From NCBI GenBank assembly GCA_050247435.1, contig JBFWUF010000002.1, positions 146,351 through 210,350 of the forward strand: a DNA stretch of 64,000 nt, given 5' to 3'. Under the pieces are notes generated by a model that was not told the origin of the DNA, made no database searches, and was given only the letters and a program-made list of their open reading frames with translations. The DNA is from JAJVID01 sp050247435. Lineage in GTDB: Bacteria > Acidobacteriota > Blastocatellia > RBC074. The position numbers and the translations under genes were made by a program. Of the stretch, positions 1 through 8,285 are shown piece after piece (position 1 is the stretch's first letter; every line of letters starts with the position of its first letter).

Positions 1-267
1 CCGCCCGCGCCGACCGACATTCGCGTTCGACGCGTGATTGACGAAGCGGCGAAACAACTCGGCTTCACGACGAAATTCATGCCGAGCGGCGCTGGCCACG
101 ACGCTCAGGAGATGGCGCATCTAGGCCCGGTCGGGATGATCTTCGTTCCGAGCGTTGACGGCATCAGCCACTCGCCGCGCGAATTTTCACGACCAGAAGA
201 CATCGCCAACGGAGCGAACACGCTGCTACACACGCTGCTCAAACTCGATGGGATGAAGTTAAATTGA
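1..267 (+). CDS. M20-family zinc amidohydrolase (allantoate/N-carbamoyl-amino-acid hydrolase type), C-terminal part
   Basis: The reading frame is open from the window's left edge and ends at TAA 265-267, so only about 88 C-terminal residues are visible. They carry SGAGHDAQ followed by the ISHSPREF segment, which are the C-terminal signatures of the allantoate amidohydrolase / N-carbamoyl-L-amino-acid hydrolase branch of peptidase family M20. In that family the second His is a metal ligand. The enzyme would hydrolyse a ureido or amide bond in nitrogen salvage. Substrate cannot be told from this fragment. The next gene starts 58 bases later on the same strand. Confidence 0.85.
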   Translation, partial: PPAPTDIRVRRVIDEAAKQLGFTTKFMPSGAGHDAQEMAHLGPVGMIFVPSVDGISHSPREFSRPEDIANGANTLLHTLLKLDGMKLN

Positions 268-324
268 ATCGAACTTCGTAGCTTCGCTTGTAGGCGGGAC
301 TACGAACTCTTTCCAGGAGGAGTT

Positions 325-1680
325 ATGCTTCGCCACTGTTTATTGGCCTTCACCATTACGATCCTGTCGCTCGGCGCCGCCGTCGCGCAAACCAATGTTA
401 CCCCGGACGCGAAGGGCGCCGCCGCTGCGAATGAAGAAAAGTTCGACAGTCCGCGCCTCGCGGCGCTGGCGAAGGAAATCAAGGCCGGAAATCGCGCCGC
501 GCTCGACGCCTTCTGGCTGGAGTTGAAAGACAAAGCTCCTCTGGTCGAGCCGGTCACAGGTAACGAGAAGTATCTTTGGGTCAGCTACGTCTGGCGCGGC
601 GACAGCCAGGCCGGACGGGTTGATATGATAGGCGGGTTACCGGCGGCCGATGAATTCACGAAGCCCCTCGCCCGATTGTTGGACACAGACTTGTGGTATC
701 GCACCGAACGCCTGCCCAACGACTCGCGGTTCACCTACACGTTCATCGTCAATTTCGTCAAACCCGCGCCGGGCGATAAAGACGCGACGCAGAAGCTCAT
801 GGCGCAGTTGCGGCGTGACCCCTTAAACGCTCGGACGTTTCCCTTTCCGCCGGGTTCAACCATAGTCGAATTACCAGCAGCCCCGCCGCAGCCCTGGATA
901 AAACGGCTGCCTGACACGCCTCAAGGCGAGATCAAGCCTCACAAGATCAAGAGCGAAATTTTGAAGGAGGAGCGCGCGATCAGAATTTACACGCCGCCCG
1001 GTTACGACCCGAAAGGCAAGCCCTGCGGGTTGCTGATCTACTTCGACGGCGAGGCCGTTCCTTTCGCGGTTCCGCTGCCCACGATCCTCGACGGCCTGAT
1101 CGCCGGGAAGAAGATTCCGCCGATGGTGGCGGTAATGGTCAACAGCCAGACGACTCGCGAACGCGACCTGGCCTGCTCCCCGCAGTTCGCCGATTTTTTG
1201 GCGAAGGAATTGGTTACGTGGACGCGCGGAAATTTCAACATCAGCGCTGACCCTACCCAGACCGTCGTGAGCGGCTTCAGTCTGGGTGGCCTCGCCGCTG
1301 TTTACTGCGGGCTGCGCCATCCCGAAGTTTTCGGCAATGTATTGTCGCAATCCGGCTCGTTCTGGTACTTCGACGGCTGGAAGCAGAGCGCGGACATCTT
1401 CGAGAGAAACTTTTTCGCGGACAGCGGTTGGCTGACGCGGCAGTTTGCGAAATCGCCTCGATTGCCGCTGCGGTTCTTCATGGAGGTGGGAATGCTGGAG
1501 CAAGGGATTCCGATCAACATGGTCTTGGAAAATCGCCGCCTGCACGACGTCCTCACGGCCAAGGGCTACCCGGTCACCTACTCCGAATACAATGGCGGTC
1601 ACGACATGCTCTGCTGGCGTGGGTCGCTGGCCGACGGCCTGATCGCCCTGGTTGGAAAGCAGAAAGAGAAACAGCCGTAA
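325..1680 (+). CDS. Exported alpha/beta-hydrolase, enterochelin-esterase-like
   Basis: The 451-residue protein begins with a signal peptide ending near AVAQ, so it is probably periplasmic. The C-terminal half (from about residue 210) is an esterase-D / enterochelin-esterase (Fes/IroE-like) alpha/beta-hydrolase domain. The nucleophile elbow is GFSLGG with Ser319, and the catalytic His is His426 in NGGHD. The N-terminal 200 residues look like the Fes-type beta domain, though weakly. AGGAGG at 315-320 supports the ATG at 325. Fes/IroE proteins cleave siderophore esters, but many acidobacterial relatives act on unknown esters, so the substrate is left open. It probably shares a transcript with the acylase downstream, which starts 16 bases after its stop. 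Confidence 0.8.
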   Translation: MLRHCLLAFTITILSLGAAVAQTNVTPDAKGAAAANEEKFDSPRLAALAKEIKAGNRAALDAFWLELKDKAPLVEPVTGNEKYLWVSYVWRGDSQAGRVDMIGGLPAADEFTKPLARLLDTDLWYRTERLPNDSRFTYTFIVNFVKPAPGDKDATQKLMAQLRRDPLNARTFPFPPGSTIVELPAAPPQPWIKRLPDTPQGEIKPHKIKSEILKEERAIRIYTPPGYDPKGKPCGLLIYFDGEAVPFAVPLPTILDGLIAGKKIPPMVAVMVNSQTTRERDLACSPQFADFLAKELVTWTRGNFNISADPTQTVVSGFSLGGLAAVYCGLRHPEVFGNVLSQSGSFWYFDGWKQSADIFERNFFADSGWLTRQFAKSPRLPLRFFMEVGMLEQGIPINMVLENRRLHDVLTAKGYPVTYSEYNGGHDMLCWRGSLADGLIALVGKQKEKQP

Positions 1681-1696
1681 ATGGAGATGCGATTTT

Positions 1697-3997
1697 ATGC
1701 CGAGACTCTTTTCCCGACATCATTCAAAGCCTGTCCTCATTCGCGTTCTTTCGTGCGCGATGCTCTTGTCATTGCTGGCGTGCGTGCGCGCGGACGCGCA
1801 AATCAATAAGCCGCCAGCGGCGCGGGAAGGCCGACAACCTGCTCGCGATCTGCAAGCAGAAAAGCTTGCCCGGTCTGTGACAATCCACCGCGACAACTTC
1901 GGCGTGCCGCACGTCTTCGGCAAAACCGACGCCAGTGTCGTCTTCGGATTGATGTACGCGCAATGCGAGGACAATTTCTGGCAGCTTGAAACAGACCTCA
2001 TCCGATCCGTTGGCCGCGCCGCCGAAGCTGATGGCGAGAGAGGTCTGGCCAGCGACCTCGCCTACCGCGCGTTCGAGATCGAAAAGTTGTCGAAGGCCGA
2101 GTATCAACGTCTGCCGGCGCGTGTGAAAGCCTTGTGCGACGCCTTCGCCGCCGGGTTGAACTACTTCATCGCGCGCAACCCGCAAATCAAACCGCGCCTG
2201 ATCACGCGGTTCGAGCCGTGGCACATCCTGGCCATCAATCGAATGGGCCGTGTCGGCGGCCTCGGCAGAATCGGACTCAGGCAAAACGAAATCCGCATCG
2301 GCACGCTTGAACCGGTGAATCCGGCGCAAACCGGAAACGGAGACTCCGATCTCGATCTCACCGCGTTGCAATCCTGGTTTGACGAATCGAAAGCTGAGCC
2401 GCTCGAAGGATCGAATATGTGGGCGATCTCGCCGTCGAAGAGCGCATCGGGCAATGCGATGTTGTTCATCAATCCGCACGTCGGCTTCTTCGGCGGAGGC
2501 CAGCGATACGAAGCGCATCTGCGCAGCTTTCAGAAAGGAGGGGAAGGGTTGAACGTTTACGGCTTCGCGATTCTAGGCACGCCGTACATCCGCTCCGGCT
2601 TCACACAGAATATGGGATGGAGCCACACGAACAATTACGCCGATACCGCCGACGCTTACCTTGAAACATTCGACGACCCGAAAAACCCGCTCGCTTACCG
2701 TTATGGCTCCGGCTATCGCACGGCTGTTGAATGGACTGACGAAGTGAAAGTCAAAACCGCGAGCGGCATCGAAACGCGGCGTTATCGTTTTCGCAAAACT
2801 CATCACGGCCCGATCATCGGTTCGCGCGATGGCAAACAGGTCGCGGCCCGCGTCGCGAAGATCGAAGAGAGCGAATTGCAGCAGCGCTTCGCGATGAATC
2901 GCGCCCGCAACCTCGCCGATTTCAAGGCCGCGCTGTCGCGGCGCGCGCTCACCGGATCGAACACGCTTTACGCCGACCGCGCGGGCAACATCTTTTACGT
3001 TCACGGCAACGCCATACCGAAACGTTCGACGAAGTTCGACTGGACAAAGCCCGTTGACGGCGCCGACGTTGAGACTGAATGGCCCGAAGATGCATCGAAA
3101 CGCTATCACGCGCTGGATGAATTGCCGCATCTGCTCAATCCGAAATCGGGCTTTCTGCAAAATTGCAACTCGACGCCGTTTCTGACGACGCTCGATGGCA
3201 ATCCGCGTAAGGAAGATTTTCCGGCCTACCTCGCGCCGGAAGGAGACACCCCGCGCGCCAAAAGTTCACGACGAATCCTGATCGAAAAAGAGAAGTTCAC
3301 TTTCGACGAATGGACGCGCGCGGCCACTGACACGACCGTCAACGAGGCCGGGCCGGCCATCACGCGAATGATCGCCAGGTGGTTTGAATTGCAGGATGAA
3401 GACAAGGCTCTGTTTGAAAAGCTGCTTCCGGCAATCAGAGAGTTGGCCAACTGGGATCGCGTGGCGAAGGTTGATTCGGTCGCGACGATGTTGTTTTTGC
3501 TGGCCAGCGAACGCGCGAACCGCGCCCGTGGCGATCAGGCTGATGATCAACTCGCACGGTTGCGGGCGCTCGAAGCGGTGATGGGCGATCTGGAAAAGAC
3601 CTTCGGAACGTGGCGCGTCGGGTGGGGCGAGATCAACCGGTTGCAGCGCGTTCACACCAGCGGCAACGAACCGTTCAGCGACGAAAAACAAAGCTGGCCC
3701 GTGGCGGGCGGTCCTGGCGCGGCGGGCGTCGTCTTCACCTACAACTCCCACGCCGAGAAAGGGCAGAAGCGGCGTTACGGAACGTCCGGCAACACATTCG
3801 TCAGCGTGGTCGAATTCGGCAAACAGCTTCGCGCGCGATCAATTCTGGTCTTCGGGCAAAGCGCCGATCCGAAATCGCCGCATCACATCGATCAGGCCGA
3901 GCTTTACGCGCAGGGCAAATTCAAGGATGTGCGATTCACTTTGAAAGAGATCAAAGCCAATCTCGAACGCAGTTATCATCCGGGCGCCGAGCGGTAG
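1697..3997 (+). CDS. Penicillin acylase family Ntn-hydrolase (acyl-homoserine-lactone acylase-like)
   Basis: This is a periplasmic N-terminal-nucleophile amidase of the penicillin acylase / PvdQ family, about 766 residues. ATG 1697 is preferred over the upstream in-frame ATG at 1652. It has GGAG 11 bases upstream and opens directly into a signal peptide (hydrophobic core SCAMLLSLLACV, then ADAQ). In EGSNMWAI the Ser (residue 239 from this start) would become the free N-terminal nucleophile of the beta chain after self-cleavage. An alpha chain with the usual NFGVPHVFG segment precedes it, and a C-terminal domain with HHIDQAELY follows. Family members deacylate beta-lactams, homoserine lactones or pyoverdine precursors. 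The true substrate is not deducible. Confidence 0.88.
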   Translation: MPRLFSRHHSKPVLIRVLSCAMLLSLLACVRADAQINKPPAAREGRQPARDLQAEKLARSVTIHRDNFGVPHVFGKTDASVVFGLMYAQCEDNFWQLETDLIRSVGRAAEADGERGLASDLAYRAFEIEKLSKAEYQRLPARVKALCDAFAAGLNYFIARNPQIKPRLITRFEPWHILAINRMGRVGGLGRIGLRQNEIRIGTLEPVNPAQTGNGDSDLDLTALQSWFDESKAEPLEGSNMWAISPSKSASGNAMLFINPHVGFFGGGQRYEAHLRSFQKGGEGLNVYGFAILGTPYIRSGFTQNMGWSHTNNYADTADAYLETFDDPKNPLAYRYGSGYRTAVEWTDEVKVKTASGIETRRYRFRKTHHGPIIGSRDGKQVAARVAKIEESELQQRFAMNRARNLADFKAALSRRALTGSNTLYADRAGNIFYVHGNAIPKRSTKFDWTKPVDGADVETEWPEDASKRYHALDELPHLLNPKSGFLQNCNSTPFLTTLDGNPRKEDFPAYLAPEGDTPRAKSSRRILIEKEKFTFDEWTRAATDTTVNEAGPAITRMIARWFELQDEDKALFEKLLPAIRELANWDRVAKVDSVATMLFLLASERANRARGDQADDQLARLRALEAVMGDLEKTFGTWRVGWGEINRLQRVHTSGNEPFSDEKQSWPVAGGPGAAGVVFTYNSHAEKGQKRRYGTSGNTFVSVVEFGKQLRARSILVFGQSADPKSPHHIDQAELYAQGKFKDVRFTLKEIKANLERSYHPGAER

Positions 3998-4034
3998 ACG
4001 AAAGACGGGCGCCGCTAAAAATGTAATGCTGAGT

Positions 4035-4135
4035 TCACCGCCGAGACGCCGAGAACGCTGAGACCTCGCAGAGAGTAGTTGGCTTACTGGCAGACTCTCT
4101 GCGCTTCCTCGGCGTTCTCCGCGTCTCGGCGGTGA
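4035..4135. repeat. Intergenic inverted repeat, CACCGCCGAGACG family
   Basis: Two arms of about 45 bases (4035-4079 and 4091-4135) are near-complementary and begin TCACCGCCGAGACGC / end GCGTCTCGGCGGTGA, with scattered mismatches. They sit between the convergent acylase and glycosyltransferase genes, so the folded transcript could serve as a bidirectional terminator. No coding potential was seen. Confidence 0.75.
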
Positions 4136-4142
4136 GGGAGAC

Positions 4143-5465
4143 TCACTCAACTCGCAGCATTACTTTTTGTGCGCTGCCGAAAGACAAATCTGAATCTGAT
4201 TTCATGCGTCCCACCCGCCAGACCAGCCAGAGCAGGCCCAATATCTCCACCGCCGGGAGCAGTGATAGCAGCCCCACCGCAAATGGGATTACGGGAATGC
4301 CTGCTTGAGCCGTCCGGTCTGCAAACGCGGAAGCGATGGCGACGTATGGCATCTGCCTGAGCGAAATCAACAGACATAAGCCCAGCGCCAGTAGTGTCTG
4401 ATTGCGTGGCCATTCAAGCTCCTGAAGGCTGCGGATGGCCACCGCTATTGGAATCAGGGCCAGTACCAGATAGTAAGGCCAGGCGACAGGGCTGAGTATG
4501 ATGCTTGCGCCAGCCAGCAACGCGAAGGCCGCGTCAAAGCGCGCAACCTTCAAAGCCAGGACAATCGCGCCGAGCAGAATGACCAGCGGCGCGGCGTATG
4601 TCAACAAATGATCGAGCGTCGCGGATGGCCACGGCGTCCGCGTGAGGTAGTTAAATCCGAAGTCGGAGAACAATCGAGCGCCCACAGTCCACGCCGAAAA
4701 ATTTAAGTCGTTCGAGTGGTAATGCGCCGCCACCTGCGGGCCGACTTTGAGGTAATAATCCCGCACGGAACCGGAGCCTATCACCGCCATTGCCAGCAGG
4801 TTCGCCGCCACCGCCACGGCGCCAGCCGCCACTACGCCACGCCATCGGCGGCGCAACGCGAGAAAGATCACGACCGGCCACCCCATCAGCTTAAGCGCAA
4901 ACAGAGCGCCGAGCATCGCCCCACCCGCGACATCCTTTCCATCGCGCAGCGCCAGCAACGCGGCGAACAGGATCGCAAGCAGCGGCAAGTTGAGTTGCCC
5001 AAACATCAGGTCGGACGTGATCGGCGGCCAACCCAAAGCGAATCCACATACGAGTATCATCCGGCGCGCCGTCAACGGAGTTCCCCACCAGCGGAGCAAG
5101 AGAAAGGCTGAAGCGAGCAGGCAGCCAAGCTCAATTGCCAGCCATATTCGCGCCGCCGTTTGATATTCGAACAACGCAAGCGGCAAACAGAGCAACCCAA
5201 GCGTTGGAGTGTGCGGTGTCGGGTGGGGGAAGATGTCGTGCGGCAGATCGGGAAGCCATCGCGCGGCCAACTCCGACAGCGGCAGATAAGGATTGACGCC
5301 AGCCAGCATCGCCTTCGCCATCAGATACGGCGAAATAAAGTCCTTGTCATAAACCGACGGATGAGAGCAAGAGTTGATGACAGGCCTAAGGCCGCTGATC
5401 CCGAAGAACAAGGCGATGATCAGGAGGAAGCGTTTGAAACCTGGCGAGAATGTCTTGGTTAGCAT
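4143..5465 (-). CDS. GT87-like (DUF2029) polyprenol-phosphate-mannose-type glycosyltransferase, copy 1
   Basis: The 440-residue integral membrane protein has about ten hydrophobic segments. The first periplasmic loop reads KDFISPYLMAKA...NPYLPL and holds an FPHPTPHTP motif. This arrangement, with a conserved acidic residue after TM1, is typical of glycosyltransferase family 87 (DUF2029), which moves mannose or arabinose from polyprenol carriers outside the membrane. It is a close paralogue of the next gene upstream (5505-6824), sharing the FSPGFKRFLL start and the same loop motifs. The pair is therefore a tandem duplication. Together with the PIG-V-like gene it suggests extracytoplasmic glycan or glycolipid assembly. 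Confidence 0.8.
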   Translation of the reverse strand: MLTKTFSPGFKRFLLIIALFFGISGLRPVINSCSHPSVYDKDFISPYLMAKAMLAGVNPYLPLSELAARWLPDLPHDIFPHPTPHTPTLGLLCLPLALFEYQTAARIWLAIELGCLLASAFLLLRWWGTPLTARRMILVCGFALGWPPITSDLMFGQLNLPLLAILFAALLALRDGKDVAGGAMLGALFALKLMGWPVVIFLALRRRWRGVVAAGAVAVAANLLAMAVIGSGSVRDYYLKVGPQVAAHYHSNDLNFSAWTVGARLFSDFGFNYLTRTPWPSATLDHLLTYAAPLVILLGAIVLALKVARFDAAFALLAGASIILSPVAWPYYLVLALIPIAVAIRSLQELEWPRNQTLLALGLCLLISLRQMPYVAIASAFADRTAQAGIPVIPFAVGLLSLLPAVEILGLLWLVWRVGRMKSDSDLSFGSAQKVMLRVE

Positions 5466-5504
5466 TGGTTCGGCCTTTACGGCGAAGTATTGAGAGCAGG
5501 TTCG

Positions 5505-6824
5505 TCAGGCCACTGTGGCGGATAGCTCTCCTGACTCCTTCCCGCGTTTGACGCTCGCGCCTTTCAGCGATGCGCTTTGATTTGACTCCAGGCGTTCCGT
5601 CAGCCAGACCAGCCACATCCAACCGAGCGTCACCAATCCGATAATCAGCGAGAGCAGCCCGACGACCGGGTGAAAAACCATGTCCTGCTTAGTCATCTCC
5701 GGGGTCGAGAAAAGACGCGCGATGTACAAGTATGAAAAGGTCGGTATCGAAAGAGCCACGGCCACCAAAGACAGCTTCTTCGGGAAGCCGGCGGCCCATA
5801 AACGCCGCGCCACAATCGCCATCGGAATTGCGCCCATAACCAGATAGTGGGTCCAGGCCACCGGGTTGACCAGCAGACTCGCGCAGACCAACGCCCCGAA
5901 CGCGGTGTCGAATTGTTTGGCTCTTAAAGCCAGCCACAAGCCCAGCATCAAGACCGCCAGCGGAGCGGCGTACATACTCCATCGCGCCAGCCCCGGCGCG
6001 ACAATGCCAGTCGAGATTGGAGAGTTGACGTTTGCGAACAACCGCCACCCGAAAGCCCACGCTGAGAGATTGGCGTCGTAAGCGCGGTAGATTGAGGTCG
6101 CGAGCGGGCCGACTTTGAGATAGTAGTCCCTCACACATCCGAACCCCAGCGCCGCGATTGCCGCTAGATGAGTTGCGATCATCACCGCTCCAGCCATCGC
6201 CACACCGCGCCACCGTCGGCGCAACGCGAGAAAGATCAAGAGCGGCCAGGCCATCAGTTTGAGCGCCAGCAGCGAGCCAAGCATCGCCCCGCCCAGAATC
6301 TCTTTCCCCTCCCTCAGCGCCAACCATGCCAGCAGCAGAAGAACCAACAGAAGCAGGTTGATTTGCCCCAGCCACAGGTCTTCCACGACCGGAGGCCAAT
6401 TCAAAATCATGCACGCGGCGCCGACTGTCAGCCCGGCCCTTGGCGGCGCTCCCCACCAGCGCTGCAACAGCGCCACGCAGGCCACCAGACATCCAACCTG
6501 GCACAACAGCCAGATCAGAGCCGCCGTCCGGTAATCAAGCGGCGCAAGAGGCAGACTGAGCAACCCAAGCGCCGGCGTGTGCGGCGTCGGGTGCGGAAAG
6601 ATGCCGTGTGGCAGATCAGGCAGCCATCGCGCAGCCAGTTCCGGAAGCGGCAGGTAGGGATTAACGTCACTCTGAATCGCCTTCGCCATCAGGTACGGCG
6701 AAATAAAATCCTTGCGGTAGACGGCTGATGGCGCGAATGACTGGATGATGGGCTTCACGCCGATAAGCCCGTAGAGCGGGATGAGAATTAACAAGAAGCG
6801 TTTGAAGCCTGGTGAGAAGGTCAT
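5505..6824 (-). CDS. GT87-like (DUF2029) glycosyltransferase, copy 2
   Basis: A 439-residue multi-spanning membrane protein, paralogous along its length to the neighbour at 4143-5465. It has the same FSPGFKRFLL start, the YRKDFISPYLMAKA loop, the FPHPTPHTPALGLLSLPLAP segment and the LALRRRWRGV loop. The two genes are 39 bases apart on one strand and probably share a transcript. The C-terminus diverges (WLVWLTERLESNQ). The predicted role is transfer of a sugar from a lipid-linked donor at the outer face of the membrane. Divergence inside the membrane helices suggests different acceptors, but that is inference. Confidence 0.8.
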   Translation of the reverse strand: MTFSPGFKRFLLILIPLYGLIGVKPIIQSFAPSAVYRKDFISPYLMAKAIQSDVNPYLPLPELAARWLPDLPHGIFPHPTPHTPALGLLSLPLAPLDYRTAALIWLLCQVGCLVACVALLQRWWGAPPRAGLTVGAACMILNWPPVVEDLWLGQINLLLLVLLLLAWLALREGKEILGGAMLGSLLALKLMAWPLLIFLALRRRWRGVAMAGAVMIATHLAAIAALGFGCVRDYYLKVGPLATSIYRAYDANLSAWAFGWRLFANVNSPISTGIVAPGLARWSMYAAPLAVLMLGLWLALRAKQFDTAFGALVCASLLVNPVAWTHYLVMGAIPMAIVARRLWAAGFPKKLSLVAVALSIPTFSYLYIARLFSTPEMTKQDMVFHPVVGLLSLIIGLVTLGWMWLVWLTERLESNQSASLKGASVKRGKESGELSATVA

Positions 6825-6862
6825 AGTGAGTGATTATGGAAAGTTCCTTGCGACAAGCGGAT

Positions 6863-8119
6863 CTACGGCAGCCAGATTATGTTTGCGGTGTAGCAAAAGA
6901 CCAGCGTTGGCAAACCGATCAAAGCGTATAAGATCACCAACAAATGAACCACCGGACGCCGCGCCGCGACAGCCAGCGGCAGAAAGAGCGGGAAGGCCAG
7001 AAGGCAGTGACGCGGCAACCCCATGTACGGCTTATCGAATCCGGTGGAGTAAGAGAAGCTGACCAACAGGATGATTACCGAGTAGATCAGATAAGAGGGC
7101 CGCCTGCGCCATAGAAACTTCGCGCCGTAAACGAAGAGCAAGAGGAACACGCCGCCTTGGATCAGATCCAGCGCCGTCGCCCAATTGCTCGCGCCGAAAG
7201 CGAGTCGCAGCGCCTGCCAGGGCATCATGAAATCCTGCCGCGGAACCACCTGCTGCGCGCTCTGGCTGATCAAAAGTCCGTAGAAGAGCGTGCGCGGCTG
7301 GCTGAGATCGAGAGTCACATCGCTCAAAGCCAACGCGCGATAAAGCAGCCACGCGAGCAACGCCAACGGCACAAGCGCAAGGCCCAGGGCGCTGCGCCAC
7401 CCTCGCAACATCTTTCGCCAATCACGACCCAACCATTCCCAAAATTCCCAGGCGAGAGGCGCGAGCAGAAAAATTCCTTGTTGCCGCGTCAGCACCGCCA
7501 GCGCGCCAGCCAATCCAGCCAGGAGCCAGGAGCCGCGCCGCGCCATCAGAAAAGCGATGACGCTGCACAGTAAAAACAGTGACTCGCTGTAGGGCGCAAA
7601 GAGGATGAACGCCACAGGCGCGTGCGCGAAATAGAAAGCCGTGCGATAAGCCTCGTCGCGTTCGAGGTCGAGCGCGGCCAATCGCTCCAGGCAAATCAGG
7701 AAGAGCAGTCCGCACACGCTGCTGACGGCCAACAGTCCGAGCAGATGGTTGCCGCCAAGCAGCAGTCCGGCCACGCGGCCCAGCCACGGATAGAGCGGGT
7801 GAAATTGGGATGTGCCGTCATCGGCCTGATAACCCCTCGCCGTGATCTTGAGATAATGCACCGTGTCCCATCGCTCCCAGGGCGAGAGGAAGACGCGCTC
7901 TAGCCAACCGCCGACCGGCGCGCCCGGCGGCCAAATCGTCATCTCTTTTTCCAGCGCTACGCGCGGAATCTGCGCTGAAACCAGGACTGCCAGTATCGAG
8001 ACCAAAACCCGCATGCGCAGCCAAAAGAGGCCGAGCCTGCGCCAGACGGGCGGCTTGCGCATTATTTCGTCGTCAGCCTCGCGCGCGCCCGGCGCTGAAT
8101 CGCTGAGTTGGGATTGCAC
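6863..8119 (-). CDS. PIG-V/GPI mannosyltransferase II-like membrane protein
   Basis: A 418-residue multi-spanning protein. The first external loop has SPWERWDTVHYLKITARGY followed by FHPLYPWLGR, matching the pattern of the PIG-V (GT76) and related bacterial mannosyltransferases, where the W-D-x-x-x-Y/F segment lies in the catalytic loop. About nine further hydrophobic segments follow. It lies 38 bases before the GT87 pair on the same strand. All three would use polyprenol-phosphate sugars to build a surface glycan. An internal Met at residue 21 (MRKPPVW) is an alternative start, and the 20 residues before it are polar and poorly informative. Confidence 0.78.
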   Translation of the reverse strand: MQSQLSDSAPGAREADDEIMRKPPVWRRLGLFWLRMRVLVSILAVLVSAQIPRVALEKEMTIWPPGAPVGGWLERVFLSPWERWDTVHYLKITARGYQADDGTSQFHPLYPWLGRVAGLLLGGNHLLGLLAVSSVCGLLFLICLERLAALDLERDEAYRTAFYFAHAPVAFILFAPYSESLFLLCSVIAFLMARRGSWLLAGLAGALAVLTRQQGIFLLAPLAWEFWEWLGRDWRKMLRGWRSALGLALVPLALLAWLLYRALALSDVTLDLSQPRTLFYGLLISQSAQQVVPRQDFMMPWQALRLAFGASNWATALDLIQGGVFLLLFVYGAKFLWRRRPSYLIYSVIILLVSFSYSTGFDKPYMGLPRHCLLAFPLFLPLAVAARRPVVHLLVILYALIGLPTLVFCYTANIIWLP

Positions 8120-8179
8120 TACACTTTCCTTTCGGGAGGTCGGATCGTGAGGCCGGACATAAACAACTAAACAGGCTGG

Positions 8180-8272
8180 GCGCGGAGCGTATGGAGTGCG
8201 GCGAGTCCTCGCCGCTTTCCGTTATCAGAAAGCAAAGCGGCGAGGACTCGCCGCACTCCATACGCTCCGCGC
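8180..8272. repeat. Perfect 39-bp inverted repeat with nested palindromes (copy 1)
   Basis: The left arm 8180-8218 (GCGCGGAGCGTATGGAGTGC...) and right arm 8234-8272 are exact reverse complements around a 15-base loop. Each arm also contains its own palindrome, GCGGCGAG-TC-CTCGCCGC, so the element can form a clover-like structure. A degenerate second copy lies at 39790-39870. It occupies the gap between the MATE gene and the PIG-V-like gene, both on the minus strand. Confidence 0.9.
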
Positions 8273-8285
8273 TTTCCAATAAGCC

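Noticed and set aside
871..1602. Long minus-strand frame opposite the esterase gene
   Set aside because: Composition and position show it is a shadow of the real plus-strand gene. Similar long shadows oppose most genes here because of the high GC.
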